A stretch of DNA of 64,000 nt, taken from Contendibacter sp031732755. Lineage in GTDB: Bacteria; Pseudomonadota; Gammaproteobacteria; Competibacterales; Competibacteraceae. Location: assembly GCA_031732755.1 (NCBI GenBank), contig JAVMKI010000051.1, forward strand, positions 1 through 64,000, written 5' to 3'. A model generated the notes under the pieces. It did no database searches and had not been told where the DNA came from. It worked only from the letters and a program-made list of their open reading frames with translations. Of the stretch, positions 1-8,652 are shown in pieces. The position numbers and the translations under genes are program-made. Every line of letters begins with the position of its first letter. The first letter of the stretch is position 1.

Positions 1-43
1 GGTCGTTCTCGCTTTCCTCGCTATCCTCATCAAAAGATTATGA
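1..43 (+). CDS. C-terminal end of an unidentified protein (partial)
   Basis: A frame open from the window edge reads VVLAFLAILIKRL and stops with TGA at 41-43. The tail is a hydrophobic helix followed by Lys-Arg, as expected at the cytoplasmic end of a membrane protein. Only 13 codons are visible, so this could also be a chance open frame. It lies on the same strand as pip, 71 bases upstream of it. Confidence 0.3.
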   Translation, partial: VVLAFLAILIKRL

Positions 44-114
44 ACAGGCTCTAAAGGAGCATGGATTGCGGGTAGAATGGACCCCCGATCCTTCCGCCTC
101 GAATTGGAGTTCCC

Positions 115-1065
115 ATGCGCGTGCTTTTTCCCGACATCAAGCCCTACGCCAGTCAGCGCCTGGCCGTGGATAACTTGCACACGCTGTACGTCGAGGAATG
201 CGGTGTTCCCCAGGGTTTGCCGGTCCTGTTCCTGCACGGCGGCCCTGGAGCCGGCTGCGAGCCGCTGCACCGGCGCTTCTTCAATCCCCAGCGTTATCGG
301 ATTGTGCTGTTCGACCAGCGCGGCTGCGGTCAGTCCAGTCCGCATGCCGAACTGCGCGACAACACCATTGGCCATCTGGTGGCCGATATCGAAAAGTTGC
401 GCGAGCATCTGGGTATCGACCGCTGGGTGGTGTTCGGCGGCTCCTGGGGTTCAACCCTGGCGTTGGCCTACGCCGAAACGCACCCGGAGCGGGTGCTGGG
501 CCTGATCCTGCGCGGCGTGTTCCTGTGTCGCGATCAGGACATTCACTGGTTCTATCAGGCCGGCGCCAGCCGCCTGTTCCCCGATTTGTGGGAACATTTC
601 CTGGCGCCGATCCCAGCAACGGAGCGGGACGATCTGGTCCGAGCCTACTATCGGCGACTAACCAGCGGCAACGAACTGGAGCGGCTGCGGGCAGCCAAGG
701 CTTGGTCCATCTGGGAGGGGACCACGCTAACGCTGGAGAGCAACCCCGCCCTGATCGAGCAGTTTGGCGAGGCCCACCGCGCGCTGAGCTTGGCTCGCAT
801 CGAATGCCACTACTTCATCAACCACTGTTTCATGGCGCCGGATCAACTGTTGCGCAACGCGGGCCGACTGCGCGACATTCCTGGCATCATCGTCCACGGT
901 CGCTACGATGTGATCTGCCCACTCGACAACGCCTGGGCCTTGCACCGGGCCTGGCCGGAAGCGGAACTGCGCATCGTCACTCCCGCCGGCCACGCCGCCA
1001 GCGAGCCCGGCATCGTGGACGCCCTGATCACCGCGACCCAAAGCTTCGCGGATCGGCTGGCATGA
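115..1065 (+). CDS. pip: Proline iminopeptidase
   Basis: A 316-residue alpha/beta-hydrolase of the S33 family that removes N-terminal proline from peptides in the cytoplasm. The oxyanion-hole segment HGGPGAGC lies near residue 43, the nucleophile elbow GGSWGST near 107 carries the catalytic Ser, GRYDVICP near 263 carries the Asp and AGHAASE near 292 the His. Length is normal for bacterial Pip. The ATG is preceded by GGAG at a 5-base spacing. The stop overlaps the dtd start (ATGA), so the two are probably co-translated. Confidence 0.95.
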   Translation: MRVLFPDIKPYASQRLAVDNLHTLYVEECGVPQGLPVLFLHGGPGAGCEPLHRRFFNPQRYRIVLFDQRGCGQSSPHAELRDNTIGHLVADIEKLREHLGIDRWVVFGGSWGSTLALAYAETHPERVLGLILRGVFLCRDQDIHWFYQAGASRLFPDLWEHFLAPIPATERDDLVRAYYRRLTSGNELERLRAAKAWSIWEGTTLTLESNPALIEQFGEAHRALSLARIECHYFINHCFMAPDQLLRNAGRLRDIPGIIVHGRYDVICPLDNAWALHRAWPEAELRIVTPAGHAASEPGIVDALITATQSFADRLA

Positions 1066-1520
1066 TCGGGTTGTTGCAACGGGTCACGGAAGCGCGGGTC
1101 GAGGCCGGCGGCGATATCGTTGGCGAAATCGGGCCGGGCCTGCTGGTTCTGGTCGGAGTGGAGCACGGCGACGACGAACGTGGAGCCGACCGGTTGCTGG
1201 AGCGGCTGCTGGGCTATCGGGTGTTCGCCGATGCCGAGGGCAAAATGAACCGCGGCGTGCGCGAGATCGGCGGCGGGCTGCTGCTGGTTCCGCAGTTCAC
1301 CCTGGCGGCCGATACCCGCAAGGGGATGCGGCCCAGCTTTACCTCAGCCGCCCCGCCGGCCGAAGGCGAACGGCTGTTCGACTATCTGCTCGACCAGGCG
1401 CGCCGCCAGCACGCGCTGGTGGCGGCCGGTCGCTTCGGCGCCCACATGCGGGTCAGTCTGACCAACGACGGCCCGGTCACCTTTTGGCTGCGAACCGCAC
1501 CCAAGAAACCGGACGACTGA
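1062..1520 (+). CDS. dtd: D-aminoacyl-tRNA deacylase
   Basis: This 152-residue protein hydrolyses D-aminoacyl-tRNA (and Gly-tRNAAla), recycling mischarged tRNA. It starts MIGLLQRVTEARVE, as is usual for DTD, and carries both active-site signatures: the SxTSAAPP segment (family SQ/SFT) around residue 88 and NDGPVTF near 137, the Gly-cisPro loop that excludes L-amino acids. The ATG was chosen because it overlaps the pip stop by four bases and gives the normal family length; the frame is open far upstream only as a shadow of pip. Confidence 0.95.
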   Translation: MIGLLQRVTEARVEAGGDIVGEIGPGLLVLVGVEHGDDERGADRLLERLLGYRVFADAEGKMNRGVREIGGGLLLVPQFTLAADTRKGMRPSFTSAAPPAEGERLFDYLLDQARRQHALVAAGRFGAHMRVSLTNDGPVTFWLRTAPKKPDD

Positions 1521-1637
1521 CGGACGCGGCATGAACGCTGTCAGCGTCGAGGTGGGTTTCGAGAGTAACGCCCGCCAGATTTCACCCTGACCAAGAACCG
1601 CCGAGAACACTCGGCCTCGTCACCCTGCGAACAAGCC

Positions 1638-2168
1638 ATGAAAACCCTTGAAATCCTGCTCGAACGCACCATTCTCCTCAGTCGCTGGCTGCTGGCGCCC
1701 ATCTACCTGGCATTGGCCGTCGTGCTGACTCTGTTCACGGTCAAGGCCTTTCAGGAAGTGGTTCACCTGTTCGCCATCATCACCACCGCCACCGAGGTGG
1801 ACTTGATCCTGTCGGTGCTGGCGCTGATTGACATGGCGTTGATCGCCAATCTGTTGGTGATGGTGATTCTCAGCAGCTACGAAACCTTCGTATCCACTCT
1901 CGATGTGAGCGAAGAGCAGGAAAAACCTTCCTGGCTGGGCAGGATCGACGCCGCGACCATCAAGGTCAAGCTGGCGGTCGCCATTGTCGCCATCTCCTCG
2001 ATTCACTTGCTGAAAGCGTTCATGACCACTGTGCAAGGACAGGAAAGTGTCCCGCTGTGGAATAACCAGTTGTTCTGGCTGGTGGCCATCCACCTGACCT
2101 TCGTGGTGTCGGCGTTGCTGATGGCGGTGATCGACCGGATCGCCTTCGCCCAGCACCGCAATCACTAA
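1638..2168 (+). CDS. UPF0114 (YqhA-like) inner-membrane protein
   Basis: A 176-residue integral membrane protein matching the UPF0114/TIGR00645 family in length and in the N-terminal pattern KTLEILLERTILLSRWLLAPIYLAL. Three or four hydrophobic helices are visible (about residues 12-35, 47-72, 110-130 and 145-168), with an acidic loop (VSEEQEKPSW) between helices 2 and 3. The biochemical role of the family is unknown. The gene stands alone: 117 bases separate it from dtd, and it meets the convergent DUF815 ATPase with a 4-base tail overlap. Confidence 0.88.
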   Translation: MKTLEILLERTILLSRWLLAPIYLALAVVLTLFTVKAFQEVVHLFAIITTATEVDLILSVLALIDMALIANLLVMVILSSYETFVSTLDVSEEQEKPSWLGRIDAATIKVKLAVAIVAISSIHLLKAFMTTVQGQESVPLWNNQLFWLVAIHLTFVVSALLMAVIDRIAFAQHRNH

Positions 2169-3052
2169 ACCGGGAGACTGTTCCGACCGACCCAGTCGCG
2201 GGCGAATTGCCAGGCGACTCGGCCGCTGCGCGACCCGCGCTGCAACGCCCAGCGCAACGCCTCCTCGCGCGCCGCCGCGTCCGATCCCGCCGGCCAGCCG
2301 AGTTGTCCTAGCCAGTAGGCGACGATGGCCAGGTAATCGTCCTGGCTGAACGGATGAAACGACAGCCACAGGCCAAAGCGTTCCGACAGCGAGATTTTTT
2401 CCTCCACCGCCTCACCGTGATGCAATTCGCCCTCGACCAGCCGGCTATTCTCGTTTTCCCGCAGGTATTCGGGCAGGAGATGACGCCGGTTGGAGGTGGC
2501 GCACAGCACTATGTTGTCGGGCGCGGCGCTGATCGAACCGTCCAGCATCGCCTTGAGGGCCTTGTAGCTGGGATCGTTGGCTTCGAACGACAGGTCGTCG
2601 CAGTACAGCAGAAACCGCTCCGGCCGGTCGGCCAGCGGTTCGACGATGTCCGGCAGATCGATCAGATCGTGTTTGTCCACCTCGATCAGTCGCAGACCCT
2701 GATCGGCGTATTCGTTGAGCAACGCCTTGATCAGAGAGGATTTTCCCGTACCGCGCGCGCCCCACAGCAGAACGTTGTTACAGGGGCGGCCCGCCAGAAA
2801 CTGGCGCGCATTCAGGTCCAGCATCGCCTTCTGGCGATCAACCCGCTGCAAGTCAGCCAGCCGCAGCCGATGGGGATGCCGCACCGGTTGCAGGTAACCG
2901 CGCGAACCCAGCCGCCGCCAGCGAAACGCCCGGTACCGCGTCCAGTCTGGTGATTCCGGCGTTGCCGGCAGCAGCGTTTCCAACCGTTCGAGCGTGGCGG
3001 CCAATCGCTCGGCGAGCGCCTGGTCCAGAGTCAGTGTCACCATCGGGCTCAT
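2165..3052 (-). CDS. DUF815-family P-loop ATPase
   Basis: A 295-residue AAA-type ATPase of the DUF815 family, function undefined. Walker A is GARGTGKSS near residue 100, preceded by the family segment PCNNVLLWG. Walker B is LLYCDDLSF near 150, and CATSNRRHLLPE near 185 looks like sensor 1 and the following element. The upstream half is Arg-rich (FRWRRLGSRGYLQPV), which may contact DNA or a partner. The start is 4 bases after the prc stop, so it is the last gene of a NYN-prc-DUF815 minus-strand run. A second in-frame ATG three codons on is an equally good start, and neither has a clear ribosome site. Confidence 0.85.
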   Translation of the reverse strand: MSPMVTLTLDQALAERLAATLERLETLLPATPESPDWTRYRAFRWRRLGSRGYLQPVRHPHRLRLADLQRVDRQKAMLDLNARQFLAGRPCNNVLLWGARGTGKSSLIKALLNEYADQGLRLIEVDKHDLIDLPDIVEPLADRPERFLLYCDDLSFEANDPSYKALKAMLDGSISAAPDNIVLCATSNRRHLLPEYLRENENSRLVEGELHHGEAVEEKISLSERFGLWLSFHPFSQDDYLAIVAYWLGQLGWPAGSDAAAREEALRWALQRGSRSGRVAWQFARDWVGRNSLPV

Positions 3053-3056
3053 GAGG

Positions 3057-5171
3057 CTAGCGGTTCACCACCAGCGTGCCGTTGGAACCGCTCAGTACGA
3101 TCAGATCGGCGACGATCCGGGCGCTTTCCTCCAGCGCCGCGTCCGGAATCGCGCTGTCCTTGCCCGCTGGGATTTCATCGCCGGGTTGGAGCGGCGGCAG
3201 GCTCTTCAGGATGCGGTAGCGGTTCTCGCGATCCCGCTGCCAGGCCTCGATCCGTTCCCGCTCGATCCGACGTTGACTCTCCAGCAACGACACCGTGGTC
3301 TTGTCCTGCTGCTGCCGAGTGAATTCAAGGTCGCGCAGGAACGCTTGATAGTCGGGATCACCGGCAACCCGCGTCTGATGCCGCCGCGTCAGCTCGGGGG
3401 TCAGGGCCAGGATTCCACGGTCGCCGCGGTAGCGGGCGGCGGCGATTTCGTCCCAGGGCAACGCGTTCTTTTGAGCGCTCTCGCCGACCTCCGCGCTGTC
3501 CACCGCCGAGGGGATGGCAATATCGGGTCGAACGCCACGGTGCTGGGTGCTGCTGCCGTTAACTCGGTAGAATTTGGCGATGGTCAGTTTTAACTGGCCC
3601 TGCGGATCCCTGGACCGGGTGAATCGGTTCAAATCCACCAGGGTTTGCACCGTCCCCTTTCCAAAGGTTGGATCGCCGATGACCAGGCCACGACCATAAT
3701 CTTGGATGGCGCCCGCGAAAATCTCCGAGGCCGAGGCGCTGGCGTGATCCACCAGCACCGCCAACGGCCCAGTGTAGACCCGCCCCGGTTCGCTGTCCTT
3801 TTCGATTTCCACGCCGCCGCCGACATTGCGCACCTGCACCACCGGCCCCTCGCCGATGAACAGGCCGGTTAAATCCACCGCTTCCTGCAGGGAGCCACCA
3901 CCGTTCTCGCGCAGATCGAGCACCAGACCGTCCATTTTGCCATTCAACTCCCCCAATAGCCGGCGCACGTCGCGGGTGGTGCTGCGGTAGTTGGGATCGC
4001 CGCGCCGGGCGGCATCGAAGTCGCTGTAGAACGCCGGGATGGTAATGACGCCGATTCGCAGATTGCGGCCATCGGGACCACCCGCCATCTTGATCTCGCT
4101 CTTGGCGGCCTGTTTTTCCAGCTTGATGGTGTCGCGCACCAGCCGCACGGTTTTTTCCGCCGCCGCGCCGGTTTTGCCGGGCAGCACCTTCAGGCGCACC
4201 ACCGTGCCGCGCTGACCGCGAATGCGTTCCACCACATCGTCCAGCCGCCAGCCCACCACATCCACCCAGGGATCGTTGTCGCCCTGCGCCACCGCCACAA
4301 TCCGGTCGCCGGCCTTGATCTGCTGGCTAAGATCGGCGGGGCCCCCCGCCACCAACTCGACCACCGTTACCATCTCCTCATCCATCCGCAGCACGCAGCC
4401 GATACCCTCCAACGACAGCCGCATCTGGATGTTGAAATTCTCGGTGTTGCGCGGCGAGAAGTAAGCCGTATGCGGATCGAAGGCTTGAGCGACCGCGTTC
4501 ATGTACAACTGGAATACATCGTCGCTGTTGCTTTGCTGCGCCTGGCGCAGGCGGTTGTCGTACCGCTTGACCAGCAACTCGCGGGCGGCGGTCCGATCCT
4601 TGCCGGATAACATCAGCGTTAGCAATTCGTGCTTGAGTCGCTTGCGCCAGAAGTCGTCTAGTTCGGCCGTGCTCTTGGCCCAAGGCGCATTCTTGCGATC
4701 CACCTCCAGCGATTCGTCCACGTCGAAGCGAAAGTCCTGCTGGAGCAGGGCCTGAATCCGGGCGGTTCGCTCGACCAGCCGGCGTAGGTAAATGTTGAAG
4801 ATGTTGTAGGCCGGTTGTAGGTCGCCCTTCCTTAGCGCATCGTCCAGGGTATCGCGGTATTTTTCGAACTCGGCGATATCGCTGGCCAGGAAGTAGGCGC
4901 GGCCGAAATCGAGATCGTCGAGGTAGTTGGTCAGGATCAGGGCGGATAACCGGTCGTCCAGTTTGCTCTGGCGATAATGATGCTGGGACAGCAGTTCGGC
5001 GATGGTCTTGTCGAGCGCGGTCTGCCGGTCGGTCGGAGCGAGGATCGGAGGGGTCGTGTCCGCGCCGCCGGTTTCGGCTGGTTTGGCAAACGCCACCGTC
5101 AGGTTCAGCGCGAGAATCAGCGGCAACCAGGCCAGGAATTTCAAGATTCGGAGATTACGCGGATTACGCAT
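3057..5171 (-). CDS. prc: Carboxy-terminal (tail-specific) processing protease
   Basis: A 704-residue periplasmic S41 serine protease that trims or degrades proteins from their C-termini. Order: signal peptide (LAWLPLILALNLTVAFA, residues about 11-27), N-terminal helical domain, PDZ domain opening GIGCVLRMDEE (usual GIGAVL), S41 core with the nucleophile Ser in ASASASEIFAG and the general-base Lys in FGKGTVQT, then the basic/helical C-terminal domain typical of Prc. I chose the ATG at 5171 because GAGGA precedes it at a 6-base spacing and it places the signal peptide at the N-terminus; a TTG at 5228 would overlap the upstream gene. Confidence 0.95.
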   Translation of the reverse strand: MRNPRNLRILKFLAWLPLILALNLTVAFAKPAETGGADTTPPILAPTDRQTALDKTIAELLSQHHYRQSKLDDRLSALILTNYLDDLDFGRAYFLASDIAEFEKYRDTLDDALRKGDLQPAYNIFNIYLRRLVERTARIQALLQQDFRFDVDESLEVDRKNAPWAKSTAELDDFWRKRLKHELLTLMLSGKDRTAARELLVKRYDNRLRQAQQSNSDDVFQLYMNAVAQAFDPHTAYFSPRNTENFNIQMRLSLEGIGCVLRMDEEMVTVVELVAGGPADLSQQIKAGDRIVAVAQGDNDPWVDVVGWRLDDVVERIRGQRGTVVRLKVLPGKTGAAAEKTVRLVRDTIKLEKQAAKSEIKMAGGPDGRNLRIGVITIPAFYSDFDAARRGDPNYRSTTRDVRRLLGELNGKMDGLVLDLRENGGGSLQEAVDLTGLFIGEGPVVQVRNVGGGVEIEKDSEPGRVYTGPLAVLVDHASASASEIFAGAIQDYGRGLVIGDPTFGKGTVQTLVDLNRFTRSRDPQGQLKLTIAKFYRVNGSSTQHRGVRPDIAIPSAVDSAEVGESAQKNALPWDEIAAARYRGDRGILALTPELTRRHQTRVAGDPDYQAFLRDLEFTRQQQDKTTVSLLESQRRIERERIEAWQRDRENRYRILKSLPPLQPGDEIPAGKDSAIPDAALEESARIVADLIVLSGSNGTLVVNR

Positions 5172-5224
5172 GGGAATCCTCGACGGAGATGCGCCTTGAC
5201 GCGCTATCCTGACTGTCCCTTTCG

Positions 5225-6112
5225 TCAAGACAGCGCGGGATGGACCAACAGGATATCGGTGGCGACGGGCTGCTTGCCGTTTGGTTCGGCCAGGGTAAAT
5301 TCAAAAATATGGTTGCGAGACGGTAACTTCATCACGTTGAACCCATCCGGCAAGCTGGAGTCGTGAAAAAACGCCGTTCGGTACGGGGAGTCGGCGTCGC
5401 GCGAGTCGGTCTTCCACAGATACGGCGACAGCTTGATCAGAAACCGCATGAAGCCAAAGCTCTTGTTGTCGTCGTGGTGGTAGCAGTAACCGCGCACCCG
5501 TGAACCCATGGCCCCCCACGCTGGCGCGAAATAGTCGTCGCCCCGCGTTGGCAACAGGCCCGGCACCAGGTAGCCGGATACGAACATGTCCGATTCCCGG
5601 CGCAATTCCTCGGACACATTATCGAACGCCAGAGTTTCCACCCGGCAGCCCTTGTTTTGCAGGGCGCGCACCACCTGCACGAAATCGCCGTCGCCAGTCG
5701 CCAGCAGCACCCGGTCGAGATTTTCCGATTGCAGCAACACGTCCACCGCCATGTCGAGATCGGCGTTGGCCTTGCCATAGCGGTTGCCGGCTTCGTCCTG
5801 GAACCATTTGACGCGCTTCTCGATCACCTTGTAACCGAGTTCGCGCAGGGCCGATTGATAGGCGCGAGCCTTGTCCCGATAGACCGTATTTGTTTCGGCG
5901 CGTTCCTCGTCGTAGGTCAGATAAACGTTCAACCGAAGGGGTTCGGCATGGTCACGGCAGGCAAACTCGCGCAAGACATCGTATTGCATGCGCTGCCCCC
6001 CATTGCGGGAAATATTGGCGGCGTCCACGTAAACGCCAACCTTGGCATGAGATTTAAGAATAACGGTCATAGTGGCTGTTCTAATATCCGGTCTAATGAG
6101 CTTGTGTTTCAC
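5225..6112 (-). CDS. NYN-domain protein (LabA/DUF88-like)
   Basis: Up to 295 residues; the first 14 may not be translated, because a GTG (6112) and an ATG (6070) are both possible and neither has a good ribosome site. The NYN/PIN-fold core starts AKVGVYVDAANIS, where the Asp is a predicted metal ligand. It continues through ANADLDMAVDVLL and TGDGDFVQVVRAL, the acidic motifs of this nuclease-like family, and GCRVETLAF. The C-terminal 100 residues are less conserved and not recognised. NYN proteins are predicted RNA-processing nucleases; the substrate here is unknown. Its stop lies 53 bases before the prc ATG. Confidence 0.85.
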   Translation of the reverse strand: MKHKLIRPDIRTATMTVILKSHAKVGVYVDAANISRNGGQRMQYDVLREFACRDHAEPLRLNVYLTYDEERAETNTVYRDKARAYQSALRELGYKVIEKRVKWFQDEAGNRYGKANADLDMAVDVLLQSENLDRVLLATGDGDFVQVVRALQNKGCRVETLAFDNVSEELRRESDMFVSGYLVPGLLPTRGDDYFAPAWGAMGSRVRGYCYHHDDNKSFGFMRFLIKLSPYLWKTDSRDADSPYRTAFFHDSSLPDGFNVMKLPSRNHIFEFTLAEPNGKQPVATDILLVHPALS

Positions 6113-6192
6113 CCGTTAACCATCCGCATGGATGGACTGAATATTATGACAAAATCGCTGTCGTCGTGTTGCAATTTTTAGTATGCGTCTCT

Positions 6193-6221
6193 AAAGAAAA
6201 CGGGCGACTTTGTGTCGCCCG
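6193..6221 (-). terminator. Intrinsic terminator after pgk
   Basis: On the minus strand CGGGCGAC-loop-GTCGCCCG (8 bp, 5-base loop, 6201-6221) is followed by TTTTCTTT. It lies 26 bases after the pgk stop and closes the tkt-gap-pgk block. Confidence 0.8.
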
Positions 6222-6246
6222 ATAGACGGTTGTCTGAAAATCGAAG

Positions 6247-7428
6247 TCAGCCGTTCGCGCGCTGCTCCAGCATTTCGACGGCGGGTAACACCTTGCCCTC
6301 CAGGAATTCCAGGAATGCGCCGCCGGCGGTGGAGATATAGGACACCTTGTCATAGATGTCGTATTTCTGGATGGCCGCGATGGTGTCACCGCCACCGGCT
6401 AGGGTGAATGCCTTGGTGCTGGCGATGGCCATGGCGACCGTCTTGGTGCCCTCGCCGAACTGGTCGAACTCGAACACGCCCACGGGACCGTTCCACACCA
6501 CGGTGCCGGCCTTCATGATGATGTCAGCCAGTTCCTGCGCACTCTTCGGGCCGATGTCGAAGATCATGTCGTCGTCGGCGACCGCGCCCGCGTCCTTGAG
6601 CACCGCCGGCTCGGCGGCGTCGAATTTCTTGCCGCAGACCACGTCGACCGCGATGGGAATATTCGCGCCGCGCGCCTTCATCTTCTCGAGCAACGTCTGC
6701 GAGGTCGGCACCAGATCGTCTTCGCACAGCGACTTGCCGACGTTCTTGCCAACCGCCTTGAGGAAGGTGTTGGCGATGCCGCCGCCGACCACGAGTTGGT
6801 CGACCTTCTCGGACAGGCTTTCCAGCACGGTCAGCTTGGTGGAAACCTTGGAGCCGCCGACGATGGCGACCAGCGGCCGGGCCGGCTTGGCCAGCGCCTT
6901 GGTCAGAGCGTCGAGTTCTTCGGTCAACAGGATGCCGGCGCAGGCCACCGGCGCGAATTTGGCGACGCCGTGGGTGGAGGCTTCAGCGCGGTGCGCGGTG
7001 CCGAAGGCGTCCATGACGAAGATGTCGCACAAGGCGGCGTATTTCTTCGCCGTCTCCTCGACGTTCTTCTTCTCGCCCTTGTTGACCCGGCAATTTTCCA
7101 GCAGCACCACTTCCCCGTTAGCGACCTCAAAACCGCCGTTGACCCAGTCGCGGATCACGCGCACCGGTTTGCCCAGCTTGGCGGCCATCACGTCGGCCAC
7201 CGGCTGCAATGAGTCCTCTTCGTTAAACTGGCCTTCGGTGGGACGACCCAGGTGAGATGTCACCATCACCTTGGCTCCGGCCTTCATCGCGAATTCGATG
7301 GTGGGCATCGAGGCGGTGATGCGGGCGTCGGACGTCACTTTACCGTTCTTGACCGGCACATTCAGGTCGGCGCGGATGAAGACTCGCTTGCCGGCCAGGT
7401 CGAGATCGGTCATGCGCTTGAAATTCAT
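6247..7428 (-). CDS. pgk: Phosphoglycerate kinase
   Basis: A 393-residue enzyme that interconverts 1,3-bisphosphoglycerate + ADP and 3-phosphoglycerate + ATP. Family landmarks: RADLNVP near residue 20, TSHLGRP near 60, GGSKVSTKL near 207, WNGPVGVFEF near 330 and AGGGDTIAA near 365 in the nucleotide domain. The ATG at 7428 has GGAGG eight bases upstream; the longer frame runs into the intercistronic hairpin and lacks homology. It is last in tkt-gap-pgk, an arrangement common in Calvin-cycle and central-carbon clusters of Proteobacteria. Confidence 0.97.
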   Translation of the reverse strand: MNFKRMTDLDLAGKRVFIRADLNVPVKNGKVTSDARITASMPTIEFAMKAGAKVMVTSHLGRPTEGQFNEEDSLQPVADVMAAKLGKPVRVIRDWVNGGFEVANGEVVLLENCRVNKGEKKNVEETAKKYAALCDIFVMDAFGTAHRAEASTHGVAKFAPVACAGILLTEELDALTKALAKPARPLVAIVGGSKVSTKLTVLESLSEKVDQLVVGGGIANTFLKAVGKNVGKSLCEDDLVPTSQTLLEKMKARGANIPIAVDVVCGKKFDAAEPAVLKDAGAVADDDMIFDIGPKSAQELADIIMKAGTVVWNGPVGVFEFDQFGEGTKTVAMAIASTKAFTLAGGGDTIAAIQKYDIYDKVSYISTAGGAFLEFLEGKVLPAVEMLEQRANG

Positions 7429-7443
7429 TCGTCTATCCTCCAT

Positions 7444-7491
7444 AAACAAAGCCCCCGTCCGCCAGAGCGCGAAGCGCAAGGCGGCGGGGGC
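7444..7491 (-). terminator. gap-pgk intercistronic hairpin, terminator-like
   Basis: On the minus strand a long GC hairpin (arms 7451-7463 and 7480-7491, one bulged base, an inner GCGC/GCGC stem) is followed by TTTGTTT at 7444-7450 and then directly by the pgk ribosome site. It could cause partial termination after gap or stabilise the upstream mRNA, which would set unequal gap and pgk levels. The structure is seen in the sequence; the function is inferred. Confidence 0.6.
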
Positions 7492-7536
7492 GGGTGGTTT
7501 CAGTTCAGCAGGGAACCGCCACGGCGTGGCGACCGC

Positions 7537-8535
7537 TTACTTGGCGATGACGCGGACCATCTCCAGAACCTTGTTGGAGTAGCCCCATTCGTTGTCGTAC
7601 CAGGAGACGATCTTGACGAAGGTGTCATCCAGCGCGATGCCGGCGTCGGCGTCGAACACGGAAGTGCAGCTTTCGCCCCGGAAGTCAGTGGCGACCACCT
7701 TGTCCTCGGTGTAGCCCAGCACACCCTTCATGGCGCCTTCGGAGGCCGCCTTCATCGCGGCGCAGATGTCCTTGTAGCTGGCTGGCTTGACCAACTCGAC
7801 GGTCAGGTCGACCACGGACACGTCGGAAGTGGGCACGCGGAAGGCCATGCCGGTGAGCTTCTTGTTCAGCTCGGGGATGACCACGCCGACGGCCTTCGCG
7901 GCGCCAGTGGAGGAGGGGATGATGTTTTCCAGGATGCCGCGGCCGCCGCGCCAATCCTTGTTGGACGGGCCATCGACGGTCTTCTGGGTGGCGGTGGCGG
8001 CGTGAACGGTGGTCATCAGACCGCGCTTGATGCCCCAGGTGTCGTTCAGCACCTTGGCGACCGGCGCCAAGCAGTTGGTGGTGCAGGAGGCATTGGAAAC
8101 GATGGTCTGGCCGGCGTAGGTCTTGTCATTGACGCCGTACACGAACATCGGGGTGTCGTCCTTGCTGGGCGCGCTCTGGATGACCTTCTTCGCGCCGGCG
8201 GCGATATGCTTCTGGCAGGTGTCCTTGGTCAGGAACAGGCCGGTGGACTCGACGACGATCTCGGCGCCCACCTCGTTCCACTTCAGCTCGGCCGGATCCT
8301 TGACGGCGGTCAGACGGATCTTCTTGCCGTTGACGACCAGGGTGTTGCCGTCAACCGCGACGTCGCCCTGGAAACGGCCATGCACCGAGTCATACATCAA
8401 CATGTAGGCCAGGTAGTCGGGTTCGAGCAGGTCGTTGATGCCAACGATCTCGATGTCGGGGAAATTCTTGACAGCAGCGCGAAACACCATACGACCGATA
8501 CGGCCAAACCCATTGATGCCAACCTTAATAGCCAT
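7537..8535 (-). CDS. gap: Glyceraldehyde-3-phosphate dehydrogenase, type I
   Basis: A 332-residue enzyme that oxidatively phosphorylates glyceraldehyde-3-phosphate with NAD(P). The N-terminal Rossmann motif is KVGINGFGRIGRMVFRA, the catalytic Cys is in SNASCTTNCLAP near residue 154, and the C-terminal SWYDNEWGYSNKVL is typical. The ATG at 8535 follows GGAGG with good spacing; the upstream extension is a shadow. A perfect TATAAT lies 72 bases upstream, so gap may be transcribed separately from tkt as well as by read-through. Confidence 0.97.
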   Translation of the reverse strand: MAIKVGINGFGRIGRMVFRAAVKNFPDIEIVGINDLLEPDYLAYMLMYDSVHGRFQGDVAVDGNTLVVNGKKIRLTAVKDPAELKWNEVGAEIVVESTGLFLTKDTCQKHIAAGAKKVIQSAPSKDDTPMFVYGVNDKTYAGQTIVSNASCTTNCLAPVAKVLNDTWGIKRGLMTTVHAATATQKTVDGPSNKDWRGGRGILENIIPSSTGAAKAVGVVIPELNKKLTGMAFRVPTSDVSVVDLTVELVKPASYKDICAAMKAASEGAMKGVLGYTEDKVVATDFRGESCTSVFDADAGIALDDTFVKIVSWYDNEWGYSNKVLEMVRVIAK

Positions 8536-8606
8536 GTTTTCCTCCATCAGTGTGGTTTCGGAAGGGAAGGCGGATGCCAACACCCGCCCAATTGCAATTC
8601 AACTTA

Positions 8607-8612
8607 ATTATA
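8607..8612 (-). promoter_or_regulatory. Candidate -10 element upstream of gap
   Basis: The minus strand reads TATAAT in an AT-rich stretch between tkt and gap. No good -35 hexamer is seen 16-18 bases upstream, so this is a partial promoter match only. Confidence 0.35.
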
Positions 8613-8652
8613 GACTTTATTCGCGACAAATCCGCTGGGATATTCGTGGGCG

